NCBI RefSeq assembly: GCF_000374125.1
Contig: NZ_KB893648.1
Span: forward strand, 185,197-249,196
DNA from: Niabella aurantiaca DSM 17617
GTDB lineage: Bacteria; Bacteroidota; Bacteroidia; Chitinophagales; Chitinophagaceae
Direction: 5' to 3'
Length of the DNA stretch: 64,000 nucleotides
The translations under genes were made by a program, and so were the position numbers. The notes beneath the pieces are model-generated. The model was not told the origin of the DNA, did not search any database, and worked only from the letters and a program-made list of their open reading frames with translations. Of the stretch, positions 46,934 to 56,786 are shown in pieces (within the stretch, counting starts at the first letter, position 1; every line of letters starts with the position of its first letter).

Positions 46934-46966
46934 AGACCTGTTAGGTCTTTAAAATCTAACAGGTCT
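46934..46966. terminator. Bidirectional terminator hairpin between convergent genes
   Basis: AGACCTGTTAG (46934-46944) and CTAACAGGTCT (46956-46966) form a perfect 11-bp stem, extendable by a G-U pair and an A-T pair, around an A/T-rich loop. It lies exactly between the GH105 stop and the minus-strand beta-helix stop and even overlaps the latter's stop codon. It is the expected end of both transcripts, though no long T run follows. Confidence 0.75.
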
Positions 46967-48473
46967 ATCTATGGTTTTTCCTGGCATTTAGCTGCGCCAG
47001 GTAAAGTGAGGCTGGCTCGAGTCCTTTTTTATTCCGGCCTTCCCATTCGCCATCCGGCCGTTCCGGGAGCCGGCCGGTTGTTTTTTTTCCATTAAGCCCG
47101 ATGCAATAATTTTTACCGGAAACCCAGGGGCTTTGCACTGTTGCGCTTTTGGCGCTGCAATTCCACAGTACCTGGTTCACCCCTGCCCAGCCATGACCAC
47201 TTCCCCAGTTTCCCCGGTCCTGTATATTTATTTCCCCATCGGTGGTGATATTGTCGTATAAAGTCCCCATTGCCCAGCGGTGGTGCGGGCCAATGTCCGC
47301 ATGGGTATTGGCAGCGGTGCAATTATAAAAAACGTTGGGACCGCAAACCCTGGCACCGGTCACATAATCGTGGCGGCCATCCCTGGCCTTGCAGTTCATA
47401 AACAGGTTCATTTGCCCCGTATTGTTAAAAGAATAACGCCGTCCGCCGGTGATAATGGATTTATGGTCGGAACAGGAACAATTAAGTACGGAAATGTTCC
47501 TGGACAGGCTCCCGAGATTTACACAGGAATAGGCGAAATATCTGGCGCTTACATTTCGTACCCAGCCGTTTTCGATCCGGTTCAGTGCTACGGCATCCCA
47601 GGAATGGTTCTCCGCGGTGTCGGATGTATATGAAGAAGCACAGCTCAGGTTCTCGATACCAACATTGGAGATCCGGCCTTCAAAGCTGTATTTATAAACC
47701 GTAGCGGTATTGTACCGGCCTTCCATGGCCATCACCACGGGGTTATCAATAAAAAGGGTATTGCCTTCAATGCGGGTAATGGTCCGCTGAAATTTAAAGT
47801 CATACTCTTTGGCCCGCCATTGTTTGGTGCCGGGCCGTTCAACGATCTGGTTCATCTTCAGGTCTTCGATCCATTGGTCTTTAGCCGTCCAGTGAATGAT
47901 CACCGGGTCTCCGGGCCTAAAAGTACCTGCAGATTTTACCGGGATGGCGGTGCTGCCTACCGGCACATAATCCGTCGCAACGGGTGTGCGGGTTCCGTCT
48001 ATTTCTTTAGGATCGCCGGTTCCGGATACATCGATCAGTGCACGCCTTTCTGTGCCTTCGGCAACCAGGAGGGTTTCATCGCCCTCACCGCGCAACACAA
48101 TGCCACTGGTGTTTATCTTTATATTTTTTTGTATGTGATAGCTGCCTTTTTTCAGCAGGATGGTTCCTCGGAAACCGTTCCTGTCCGGCGCTTTTTTTGC
48201 CAGGGCATCGATGGCGTTTTGAATGGCGCTTTCCGCGCCCGGGCCGGGACTAATGGTTTGTACAACAGGTACCTCGGGTATGGGAACATTTCCGGTACGG
48301 TAGCCCACGCGGCTGAAATCGGGAATGGTATTGCCTTTTTCGTCTGCCTTGTAAGTAAGTGTTCCGTTGTTGTTTAACACTACAAAGGAGGACTGCCAGT
48401 TCTGCACCGCTTTAAAAGAAAATGCGAAGAAACAAACTGCCAGTAAACTGAAAGAAGCGCCGTTCATTTGCAT
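46965..48473 (-). CDS. Uncharacterised secreted parallel beta-helix protein (paralogue of 26225-27847)
   Basis: The protein has 502 residues with a signal peptide (LLAVCFFAFSFKAVQ); a second ATG two codons in is equally good. It is collinear with the protein at 26225-27847: DFSRVGYRTGNVPIPEVP, ESAIQNAIDALAKKA, GFRGTILLKKGSYHI, SGIVLRGEG, then the C-terminal block PHHRWAMGTLYDN, DRGNWGSGHGWAG, WNCSAKS and SLYLAQL. It also has a repetitive right-handed helix middle (GIENLSCASSYTSDTAENHS, NISVLNCSCSDHKSIITGGR). It is likely an enzyme of the pectate-lyase-3 superfamily with unknown reaction. It is the only minus-strand carbohydrate gene of locus B and converges on GH105, so it has its own promoter. 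Confidence 0.75.
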   Translation of the reverse strand: MQMNGASFSLLAVCFFAFSFKAVQNWQSSFVVLNNNGTLTYKADEKGNTIPDFSRVGYRTGNVPIPEVPVVQTISPGPGAESAIQNAIDALAKKAPDRNGFRGTILLKKGSYHIQKNIKINTSGIVLRGEGDETLLVAEGTERRALIDVSGTGDPKEIDGTRTPVATDYVPVGSTAIPVKSAGTFRPGDPVIIHWTAKDQWIEDLKMNQIVERPGTKQWRAKEYDFKFQRTITRIEGNTLFIDNPVVMAMEGRYNTATVYKYSFEGRISNVGIENLSCASSYTSDTAENHSWDAVALNRIENGWVRNVSARYFAYSCVNLGSLSRNISVLNCSCSDHKSIITGGRRYSFNNTGQMNLFMNCKARDGRHDYVTGARVCGPNVFYNCTAANTHADIGPHHRWAMGTLYDNITTDGEINIQDRGNWGSGHGWAGVNQVLWNCSAKSATVQSPWVSGKNYCIGLNGKKTTGRLPERPDGEWEGRNKKGLEPASLYLAQLNARKNHR

Positions 48474-48567
48474 ATGAAAACGTATTTTATTGAAGGATAA
48501 AATTCACTAAAAAAGCAAAACAACGGTGCCGCAGGTTAAAATAGCTGAATACTTGGGTAATTTTAGA

Positions 48568-48581
48568 ATTTGAAAATGTGG
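48568..48581 (+). repeat. Short dispersed repeat ATTTGAAAATGTGG, copy 1
   Basis: It lies in the 268-bp gap 48474-48741, which otherwise shows nothing coding. The word, within a larger TTTGAAAATGTGGAGATGTG stretch, recurs at 63073-63086 next to AGATTTGAAG. This fits the simple, slipping intergenic repeats typical of Bacteroidota. Confidence 0.5.
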
Positions 48582-48741
48582 AGATGTGGAAATGTTGCAG
48601 ATGCTTCAATCCGCGGGGATCCTTTTCTGTTTTGTGGAACAGGAATGTCAATGGATTTGGAAACCCGTATGGCTTCAATGCTGAACATTCGGCAATCGTC
48701 CATTGAGCATGAAACCGGATCCAGCACGGAACCTTCAAACC

Positions 48742-49419
48742 TTACAGGTCATAGGAGCGACCTATTTCCGGGATCAGCAAGGTTTTTCCGGCCGCTTTAA
48801 AAAGATCCGTTGCTGCCGCATGGTCTATCCTGATATAGCCGAAGGTGTCAAAATGCACACCAATGATGTTGTTGCATTGGATAAAGTCGCTGGCTTTTAC
48901 CGCGTCGCGCGGGTTCATGGTAAAGTTGCCGCCAATGGGCAAAATAGCCGTATCTATTTTTGCATAATGGGGTACCAGCTGCATGTCGAGCATTAAGCTG
49001 GTATCGCCGCTGTAGTAAAAGTTGTGATGGGGAGATGCCAGGATAAAGCCGCCGGCCGCGCCCGCATAGCTGCCATCGGAAAAGCTGCTGGAGTGTTGTG
49101 CCTGCATATAGGTAAGGGTGCCAAAGTCAAAATCATAAGAACCGAAGTTCATCGGGTGCACCTGTGTAATGCCTTGCTGCTGCAGCCTGCTGATGATCTC
49201 AAAATTGCTGATCACCAATGCCCCGGTCCGCTTTGCAATGGGCACCAGGTCTGCCGTATGATCGCCATGCCCGTGGCTTACCAGGATATAATCGGCTTCA
49301 ATGGTATTGATGTCAATATCCTTTGCGAGCTCATTTCCGGTAATAAAAGGGTCAAAAAGAAATTTTTTACTATCGATCTCGATCAGAAAACAGGACTGAC
49401 CATAAAATGTAAATTTCAT
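48742..49419 (-). CDS. Metallo-beta-lactamase-fold metal-dependent hydrolase (UPF0173/UlaG-like)
   Basis: The start at 49419 gives MKFTFYGQSCFLIEIDSKKF, the family's usual N-terminus, and the six upstream residues are dropped. The 225-residue protein carries the metal-binding motif LVSHGHGDHTADL, followed by ASPHHNFYYSGDTSLMLDM, DTAILPIGGNFTMNPRDAVK and a terminal IGVHFDTFGYIRIDH. These match the UPF0173 group. The enzymes bind two metal ions and hydrolyse an unknown small substrate, probably in the cytoplasm as no signal is seen. It is transcribed as a single gene away from the A+T-rich lipoproteins. Confidence 0.9.
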   Translation of the reverse strand: MKFTFYGQSCFLIEIDSKKFLFDPFITGNELAKDIDINTIEADYILVSHGHGDHTADLVPIAKRTGALVISNFEIISRLQQQGITQVHPMNFGSYDFDFGTLTYMQAQHSSSFSDGSYAGAAGGFILASPHHNFYYSGDTSLMLDMQLVPHYAKIDTAILPIGGNFTMNPRDAVKASDFIQCNNIIGVHFDTFGYIRIDHAAATDLFKAAGKTLLIPEIGRSYDL

Positions 49420-49634
49420 GATAAGGATTTTTAACAAAAATAGCTATATCAACCCGGCATGCAAAATCTCGTGGAACTCAATAGGATGAGCCGTTTAGAA
49501 AAGAGCGTAAGGGCTGTTTTCCCATGTATCGATCATGTAAGAAATGTTAAAACAAAATCGTATATCCATAGTTTGGCATTGTGCTTGTCTTACATAATAT
49601 GTAATTTTTTTTAATCTTATAAAACTGAGATTCT

Positions 49635-50012
49635 ATGAAGCAACTTTTGAAATTTTTAAGCCTTATGCTGATTGCAGGAACGGTAGTGCTGGCTTCTTGC
49701 AGCAAGAACGATGATCCAACTGATAATGATTTTTTTGCTGGAACCTACAAGGGTATGGTTGATTATAATAATAATCAGATTCACAGCGAAAATGGAAGTG
49801 TTTTTGTTACCAAAATAGGAAGCGCTACAAAGTATAACTTTCGATTCTCCGATAATATTCCCGATCTTAATGGAATTGAATTTGAAAAGCAGGGAGATGC
49901 TATTATAAGTGTTGGCAATAATGCAACGTATTATATAAAAATAACTAATAATCAGCTTACCATGATATATAAACAAGGGGATAACATATGGAAAGCGAAT
50001 TGTACTAGGTAG
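49635..50012 (+). CDS. Small A+T-rich lipoprotein, unknown function
   Basis: The protein has 125 residues with a clear lipoprotein signal (MKQLLKFLSLMLIAGTVVLA, then SC lipobox) and an acidic linker (SKNDDPTDNDFF). The remaining ~95 residues look like a small beta-rich domain (GTYKGMVDYNNNQI, SATKYNFRFSD, NATYYIKITNNQLTMIYKQG), perhaps lipocalin- or calycin-like, but no family was recognised. Codon use is visibly A/T-rich compared with all flanking genes, suggesting recent acquisition. A strong terminator follows (50039-50063), so it is a stand-alone unit. Confidence 0.8.
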   Translation: MKQLLKFLSLMLIAGTVVLASCSKNDDPTDNDFFAGTYKGMVDYNNNQIHSENGSVFVTKIGSATKYNFRFSDNIPDLNGIEFEKQGDAIISVGNNATYYIKITNNQLTMIYKQGDNIWKANCTR

Positions 50013-50038
50013 AAAGTTATTTTATCAAATAGACATAT

Positions 50039-50063
50039 GACCGGCGTAATGCCGGTCTTTTTT
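50039..50063 (+). terminator. Intrinsic terminator after the small lipoprotein gene
   Basis: GACCGGC-GTAAT-GCCGGTC is a perfect 7-bp stem (50039-50057) followed by six T residues (50058-50063). It lies 27 bp after the stop codon. Confidence 0.9.
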
Positions 50064-50145
50064 ATGAACATCAATACACATTTCGACTTGAAAGCTGATA
50101 AGACCTACATAACGAGGGTGGTTCGGAAAATGAATTTAAAATAAA

Positions 50146-50177
50146 CTTGTTAAAGAAAGGATAAACTTTTATTTTTG
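50146..50177 (+). promoter_or_regulatory. Bacteroidota-type promoter for the 528-residue lipoprotein
   Basis: CTTG (50146-50149), a 20-bp spacer, then TATTTTTG (50170-50177) closely fits the Bacteroidota sigma-ABfr consensus TTTG-N19-21-TAnnTTTG, with an exact -7 match. The transcript would start a few bases after 50180, just ahead of the ATG at 50203. Confidence 0.75.
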
Positions 50178-50202
50178 AGTATTAACCTAAAAATGAATAA
50201 TC

Positions 50203-51789
50203 ATGAAAAAAGTTAACCTTTTAACCCTCCTTTTTATGCTGTTGTCTTTTGCTTGTAAAAAAAATGATGACGCAAATGCATTTTTAAAGCCCAAACCTCA
50301 AGACACTGAAAAAAAGGACCTTCTGCAAATTTCTTTTGCAAAAATATTAGCCGCTGCGGTATATGAAAACAAAGAGTTGAGAGCCTTTATAAAAGAAGAA
50401 GCACTTACTATGTTTGATAATGATTATGATATTCTATATCATGATGTTAAAAACAAATACATTGGAGATGGAACCTTTGCAGAGATATTAGCAAAATATG
50501 CTGGTTCTCCGGCAAGATTGGATTCAATAGTGAACGAGCTGCCTCTATTGACTATATTTATTCCTACCCTGCCCAGTAACTTTAGTCCAAATTCGTGGAA
50601 TGCCGAGACGGAAATACCTAAGGTTGCCGTAAGGCTTCATTCTAATTACGAAACTCCTTATTATGATAAAGCAGGTAGGGAATTTAAAATCTCAAAAGAG
50701 CTTATTCCCGGATTTCCCTTATTGGTTGTAAAAGAGAATGAAAGAGTTAGAATTTCAGCAGGGCAGATAACACCCCGGGCATTACAAAGTACTTCCAACG
50801 AGGTAATGAAGTATGAATTTATTGACGAGGTTTTTGATGGCTCAAAGAATAAATTGAGAGGCACATCTTCACACTTAAAAAGTACCGCAATTATCATTGG
50901 AGAGTATTTCGGTAAATCTTCTTTAGTTAAGGCTAGAGCCCTAACAGGCGATGCTTCTTCAACTGTTCCTTCAGTTTTAAGCACTCCGGATGCTACTGCA
51001 ATAACTGCATTTAAAAATAATTATGATTGGCAGCGAGATTATATTTATTATGGACTAACTCCGACTATTCCTAAGGGGAAGTTAAAACAAAATTATAGCG
51101 AATATTTGTCATATTTTCATTTTCCGTATGAAACTGCAGCAGAGGCATTCAGTAAAATCTCAGATCAATCTCCGGATCCGGCATACAATCCAATTATCAC
51201 CACGAGCCAATATAATAGTGGATCCTATTGGACCGACGGGTATTTTGAATTTCAAGTTGATGTACTCATAAATGGTATTAACGGAGCGGGACAAACCTTG
51301 ACGAAGTATTTTACTGCAAGGGCGGACCAGCTCTTTTATTTGGAATATGAACCTTATACCCCAATTTATTATAGAATTAAAAAAGTAGGAGCATTACTAT
51401 TTAATCCTAATTTGGAGCTAATTCCTTGGGATTTGCAAAGCTATGGTATGGCATGGAAGTTTCGCATATCTGAAAAAGATCCTAGTGAGGAACGTACATA
51501 TTCCCAGGAGTCAACTTCTACTTTTGCAACGAATTTTGAAGTAGACGTGAGTGGTGGCGAAAAGGTTAAAGTAGGTATGAAGTTTGGCCTTAGCTCGACA
51601 ACAACTCATAAGTCGACCTTTACTCAGCGATATATGTTAAATTCTGATGATTTAGGCGAGGCGATATTAACTTTCGATCAACCTATAATTGTTATGCAAC
51701 AAGGAACTGACAATTTCCCCGTTTATCATTTAAGAGCAATAACTTCTGGATGGTATGCTATTGCTGTAGAGCCCAGAAGGGTTTATTAG
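50203..51789 (+). CDS. A+T-rich lipoprotein of unknown function with amphipathic Ser/Thr-rich segment
   Basis: The protein has 528 residues. The lipoprotein signal is MKKVNLLTLLFMLLSFAC, then KKNDD (compare SKNDD of the previous gene). The middle is mixed, with many aromatic residues (DWQRDYIYYGLTPTIP, YFEFQVDVLINGINGAG). Residues about 430-500 alternate polar and non-polar residues (ERTYSQESTSTFATNFEVDV, then KVKVGMKFGLSSTTTHKSTF). This recalls the stem-forming beta-hairpins of aerolysin/ETX-type pore-forming proteins, but no family was identified and the resemblance is only a pattern. Base composition is clearly A+T-richer than its neighbours. It has its own promoter (50146-50177) and terminator (51827-51853), so it forms an independent, probably acquired, unit. 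Confidence 0.85.
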   Translation: MKKVNLLTLLFMLLSFACKKNDDANAFLKPKPQDTEKKDLLQISFAKILAAAVYENKELRAFIKEEALTMFDNDYDILYHDVKNKYIGDGTFAEILAKYAGSPARLDSIVNELPLLTIFIPTLPSNFSPNSWNAETEIPKVAVRLHSNYETPYYDKAGREFKISKELIPGFPLLVVKENERVRISAGQITPRALQSTSNEVMKYEFIDEVFDGSKNKLRGTSSHLKSTAIIIGEYFGKSSLVKARALTGDASSTVPSVLSTPDATAITAFKNNYDWQRDYIYYGLTPTIPKGKLKQNYSEYLSYFHFPYETAAEAFSKISDQSPDPAYNPIITTSQYNSGSYWTDGYFEFQVDVLINGINGAGQTLTKYFTARADQLFYLEYEPYTPIYYRIKKVGALLFNPNLELIPWDLQSYGMAWKFRISEKDPSEERTYSQESTSTFATNFEVDVSGGEKVKVGMKFGLSSTTTHKSTFTQRYMLNSDDLGEAILTFDQPIIVMQQGTDNFPVYHLRAITSGWYAIAVEPRRVY

Positions 51790-51826
51790 CCATTTGGTTG
51801 TGTGCAATAATAGTGTGTAATAAACT

Positions 51827-51853
51827 AAGGCTGGCTTTGATGCCGGCCTTTTT
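51827..51853. terminator. Terminator hairpin between convergent genes
   Basis: AAGGCTGGC (51827-51835) pairs with GCCGGCCTT (51842-51850), with one G-U pair. A T run (51849-51853) overlaps the end of the stem. It ends the 528-residue lipoprotein transcript. The left side offers A-rich sequence for the opposite strand, so it may also serve the minus-strand gene that stops at 51855. Confidence 0.8.
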
Positions 51854-51854
51854 G

Positions 51855-53048
51855 CTACAATACCGGGTGCATCTTAAAAGGTTTTTTACGGTCAAAATTG
51901 TAACGGTAGGTGGTCAGCCGGCGGCTTTTATAGGTGCCCAGCGATTCCGCCACATTGATCATTTTGGGATTGAACTCCCCGATCCATTGCATTTCATACT
52001 GATCATAGATGGGCGTGCCGATCCGGTATTCCCCGTTTGTAATGGTCAGGTTCTGGATGCGTTTACAGCCTTCAATGATCATATAGGCATCGGCGCCCTT
52101 GCCCTGGAACTCCGGTACGATCCCAAATACCAGCCCTACAAATTTGTTGCAGGGTTTTGTTTTTTTGTACCACAGGAACTTTAATTTATCCAGCAGGCCA
52201 AACTTCCCATTCAGCAGCTTAAACCACTGGTTCAGATCGGGGAGGTTCAGCCAGATGCCGATGGGTTCCTTTTTGTAATAGATCAGCCAGCAGATCCGTT
52301 CATCCAGCACGGCCTTCATACTTTGGAACATTTTCAGGGCCACCTTCTCTTCCAGTTGCTTCAGCCCCCCGTGGCCCGCCCATGCTTTATTGTACACGTA
52401 GGTAAAATCGCGGGCGTATTGATCCAGGTTGTTTTTTTTGATGTTGTCAGAGGAGTAGTTGGGATCCTTGGAAAGCACGGCGTGCCGTTCGTAAAATTTT
52501 TCCTGTATCCGGTCTTTTACCCGAAGTCCAAAGCAGGCCTGGTAAAAAAAAGGGTTGAAGCCATAAGTTTCAAACAGCTCCCTGTAATAGGGCGGGTTGT
52601 AATTCATGCAATAAAGCGGCGGCTCAAAACCTTCTGTCAGCAGGCCCCACCATTTATCGCGTTCGCCAAAATTAATGGGGCCGTCCATTGCCGTCATGCC
52701 CCTTTCCTGCAGCCATTCCCTTGCCGTATCCAGCAGCAGGTTAGCGGCCTCCTGGTTATTGATGCAGTCAAAAAAGCCCACACCGCCTACGGGGCCATCA
52801 TCGCCCTTGGTCTTGTACTTTTTATTTACAAAAGCAGCTATGCGTCCAATCAGCTGTCCTCCGGCGTCCTTTAATATCCACCGCATGGCAGTTCCAAAAC
52901 GGAAGGCCTTGTTTTTAGCGGGATCAAAAACTTCTTCTACGTCTTTATCCAGCGGCCGTACATAATTGGGGTCGTTTTTATTGATGCGCACATTTACGGC
53001 TAAAAAAGCCTTTGCCTGTTCCGGAGTGGTAACCTCTTCAACTTTCAT
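51855..53048 (-). CDS. GNAT-like acyltransferase-fold protein, conserved in Bacteroidota
   Basis: The protein has 397 residues, without a signal peptide, so it is cytoplasmic. It contains stretches typical of the N-acetyltransferase (GNAT) fold: RWILKDAGGQLIGRIAAFVN early and LVFGIVPEFQGKGADAYMII late, the second like the acyl-CoA-binding motif A (Q/R-x-x-G-x-G/A). In between are MDGPINFGERDKWWGLLTEG and PYYRELFETYGFNPFFYQAC, which recur in a common uncharacterised Bacteroidota family. The substrate is unknown. It stands alone on the minus strand between two other minus-strand genes, with a 120-bp repeat-like gap upstream. Confidence 0.7.
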   Translation of the reverse strand: MKVEEVTTPEQAKAFLAVNVRINKNDPNYVRPLDKDVEEVFDPAKNKAFRFGTAMRWILKDAGGQLIGRIAAFVNKKYKTKGDDGPVGGVGFFDCINNQEAANLLLDTAREWLQERGMTAMDGPINFGERDKWWGLLTEGFEPPLYCMNYNPPYYRELFETYGFNPFFYQACFGLRVKDRIQEKFYERHAVLSKDPNYSSDNIKKNNLDQYARDFTYVYNKAWAGHGGLKQLEEKVALKMFQSMKAVLDERICWLIYYKKEPIGIWLNLPDLNQWFKLLNGKFGLLDKLKFLWYKKTKPCNKFVGLVFGIVPEFQGKGADAYMIIEGCKRIQNLTITNGEYRIGTPIYDQYEMQWIGEFNPKMINVAESLGTYKSRRLTTYRYNFDRKKPFKMHPVL

Positions 53049-53099
53049 CCGGCAAAATTATTGTTTCAGGTTTAAAGTTCAGGGTTGGGATTCCACGTT

Positions 53100-53165
53100 T
53101 AGCCAGGACCCACTTCTCACTACCAACATCTCACTATTGATACCCCACTTCTCATTATTGACGGC
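53100..53165. repeat. Degenerate tandem repeat (CCCACTTCTCA / CTATTGA units)
   Basis: CCCACTTCTCACTACC, CATCTCACTATTGA and CCCACTTCTCATTATTGA follow one another in the 120-bp gap between the GNAT-like and L,D-transpeptidase genes. These imperfect units look like a simple slipping repeat of the type common in Bacteroidota gaps. Confidence 0.45.
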
Positions 53166-53168
53166 TCC

Positions 53169-54944
53169 CTATTCACGTTCCCCAACCCTCTTCAAACTAT
53201 CCCGTTTCCGTTTCTCCTTCCGTTCCAGCTCTTTTTGTTTTATGGAGTCTTTGATGCGTTGCAGGCTGTCCCGGATTGCCTTCTGGCGGCTCCAGGTAGT
53301 GCCCACACTGTTGAGGAACATTTTTTTGGCAATAATGGCATCGTGCCCGTAAATGTCCTCCCGGAAATTTAGCTCGTTATTGTCATTGACCCATGCTGTA
53401 AAATAGGTGATCAGTACGGGTATGGGCCGCTTTACACGCACGTATTTTTCCTTGTAGCTGTGCATCGCCGAATCGATTTTCCGGCTGTTCCAGCGGGCTG
53501 TATCCTCCAGTACATATTCCGCAAATTTTGCAGGATCCTTCAACCGGATGCAGCCATGGCTGAAGCTGCGTTTGTCTTTGTTGAACAAGCTTTTTGCAGG
53601 CGAGTCGTGGAAATAAATATTATAACTGTTCGGGAACAGGAATTTTACCAGGCCCAGCGAGTTCCAGGGGCCGGGTTTCTGGCGTACCTGGCCGTTTAGG
53701 ATCTCCATATGATTGCGTGCCAGGTAAGCGGCGCTCGGGCGGCCGCCCATTTCCTTTTTCACAATGCTGGTAGGTACGTTCCAGTAAGGGCTGAATACAA
53801 CGGTTTTCAGCACGCCCGTAAATACTGTGGTATTGTTGCTTTCTTTTCCTACAACAACGTTCATATCCCATGCCGGCTTTCCGTTTTCATAAACGTGCAG
53901 TTTATATTCCGGAATGTTGACCATGATGGCCCTGCCGGAGTCCCGGGTCTCGATCGGGATCCAGCGCATCCGCTCCATGTTGATCAGGATCTGCTGGATG
54001 CGTTCGTCAACCGAAACATTGAGGTCCTTTAAAAAGGTTTTACCGGCCTTTCCGTCCGGCTTATACCCGTAATGCTGTTTCACGGCATTGACCGCAGTTG
54101 CCAGCGTCGAATCGTAAACGTTCGTAAGGGTACTGTCTTCCCCTTCCAGGAATCCTTCAACCTTCAGGCGCTTTTTCAGCGCCAGGACGGCGGCATCTTT
54201 ATAACCTTTTTTCATTTCCTCCACCTTGCTGTTTACCCGGGGCCAGCCACCTGCGTCCTTAATGGCCTTGTATTGCTGCAGTTTTTTCCGCAGGGCGGTG
54301 TACTGGGGATTGCGCGGGGCAAAGGCCTCGGAGAATTGCCCCTTTGCGGCAATAACCGAATCGAGCATGGCTTCCAGCGTCAATTTCTTTTTGGGAATAT
54401 ACCACTCCAGGGTTTTCATATCAAAGCTGGCGTCATAAGCATATTCATGATCTGCATACAGGTACAAATATTTGGTAAGCGACAGCTCCAGGTTCTGGAA
54501 TGCCGAGTCGTTTTTGATCTTTACAGATTCGCGGGAAGTGATCAGCGATTCCATTTTTGCGGTCAGCGCCTTATTGTAAACCGTGGAGTCCTTTGAATAG
54601 TTGAGGTAGTTCTTCAGCAGGTTCCAGAAAGAAATGGTATGCTCCGGGATGCCTTCCGGGGAGAACCAGGCGTACTGGTAGTTACGGCTGTTGTAAAAGC
54701 TTTTGATCCGGTTTACGAGGGTGTCGCTGAGGCTGCTGTCGGCCGCCAGGAAACCGTTTACAAGGCTGCTGTCGATAAACAGCTGGTTAAAGGCATTGCT
54801 GGTATCGATGGTGACATCGACCCTGGTTACCGGTTTTTCCACGCGGATTACCTTTTTCCGTTCCTTCTTTTCTTCATTTTTACAGGAAATAACACCCAAA
54901 AACAGCAACAAGGTTAAGGTAAGTACGAATTTTCTGACAGTCAT
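53169..54944 (-). CDS. L,D-transpeptidase lipoprotein (YcbB/LdtD-like)
   Basis: The start at 54944 gives the lipoprotein signal MTVRKFVLTLTLLLFLGVIS, then Cys; eight upstream residues are dropped. The 591-residue protein has a long helical N-terminal region, a peptidoglycan-binding-like helical stretch (LKVEGFLEGEDSTLTNVYDS) and the YkuD catalytic domain. Motifs include MNVVVGKESNNTTVFTGVLK, VVFSPYWNVPTSIVKKEMGG and SHGCIRLKDP with catalytic Cys C465. It would make 3-3 cross-links in peptidoglycan or attach proteins to it in the periplasm. The highly basic C-terminal tail (KQKELERKEKRKRDSLKRVG) is notable. The size fits YcbB-type enzymes. Confidence 0.93.
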   Translation of the reverse strand: MTVRKFVLTLTLLLFLGVISCKNEEKKERKKVIRVEKPVTRVDVTIDTSNAFNQLFIDSSLVNGFLAADSSLSDTLVNRIKSFYNSRNYQYAWFSPEGIPEHTISFWNLLKNYLNYSKDSTVYNKALTAKMESLITSRESVKIKNDSAFQNLELSLTKYLYLYADHEYAYDASFDMKTLEWYIPKKKLTLEAMLDSVIAAKGQFSEAFAPRNPQYTALRKKLQQYKAIKDAGGWPRVNSKVEEMKKGYKDAAVLALKKRLKVEGFLEGEDSTLTNVYDSTLATAVNAVKQHYGYKPDGKAGKTFLKDLNVSVDERIQQILINMERMRWIPIETRDSGRAIMVNIPEYKLHVYENGKPAWDMNVVVGKESNNTTVFTGVLKTVVFSPYWNVPTSIVKKEMGGRPSAAYLARNHMEILNGQVRQKPGPWNSLGLVKFLFPNSYNIYFHDSPAKSLFNKDKRSFSHGCIRLKDPAKFAEYVLEDTARWNSRKIDSAMHSYKEKYVRVKRPIPVLITYFTAWVNDNNELNFREDIYGHDAIIAKKMFLNSVGTTWSRQKAIRDSLQRIKDSIKQKELERKEKRKRDSLKRVGERE

Positions 54945-55153
54945 TGGATAATCAATTATAAAGCGCACCGTAATATTACAGAACTTATTTCAATTTTTTT
55001 GGCAGGGAAGGGAATAAGCTCCGGATTGCCGGAAGGCGGTTCTGTCTCCTGGGCGAATGTTTTTCATGTTCAAATAAGTTTAAACGTGTGTATGGCACAC
55101 AAAAATACAGGCAAAGACCTGATAAATGCGTTTTTTCCACAGGTTATTAATAA

Positions 55154-56728
<1,575 letters not shown>

Positions 56729-56739
56729 TAGTATTCAGC

Positions 56740-56753
56740 ACTGAGTACTCAGT
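56740..56753. repeat. Perfect 14-bp palindrome at atpD 3' side
   Basis: ACTGAGTACTCAGT is self-complementary and sits in GTATTCAGCACTGAGTACTC, 11 bp after the atpD stop and just before the four-helix-bundle gene. A diverged similar stretch (GAATACTATCGATC, then AAATACTAAATAC) follows that gene. This suggests the insert is flanked by related slipping repeats. Confidence 0.5.
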
Positions 56754-56786
56754 ATTAAGACCTTCTTCTGGTAGATGAGTTCGCTT

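Noticed and set aside
47820..48377. Plus-strand open frame of 185 residues
   Set aside because: It is antisense to the well-supported minus-strand beta-helix gene and shows no domain.
52323..52874. Plus-strand open frame of 183 residues
   Set aside because: It is the antisense shadow of the GNAT-like gene.
53100..53165. Possible CRISPR array
   Set aside because: Units are short, degenerate and lack equal unique spacers. It is a simple slipping repeat.
54072..54596. Plus-strand open frame of 174 residues
   Set aside because: It is the antisense shadow of the L,D-transpeptidase gene.
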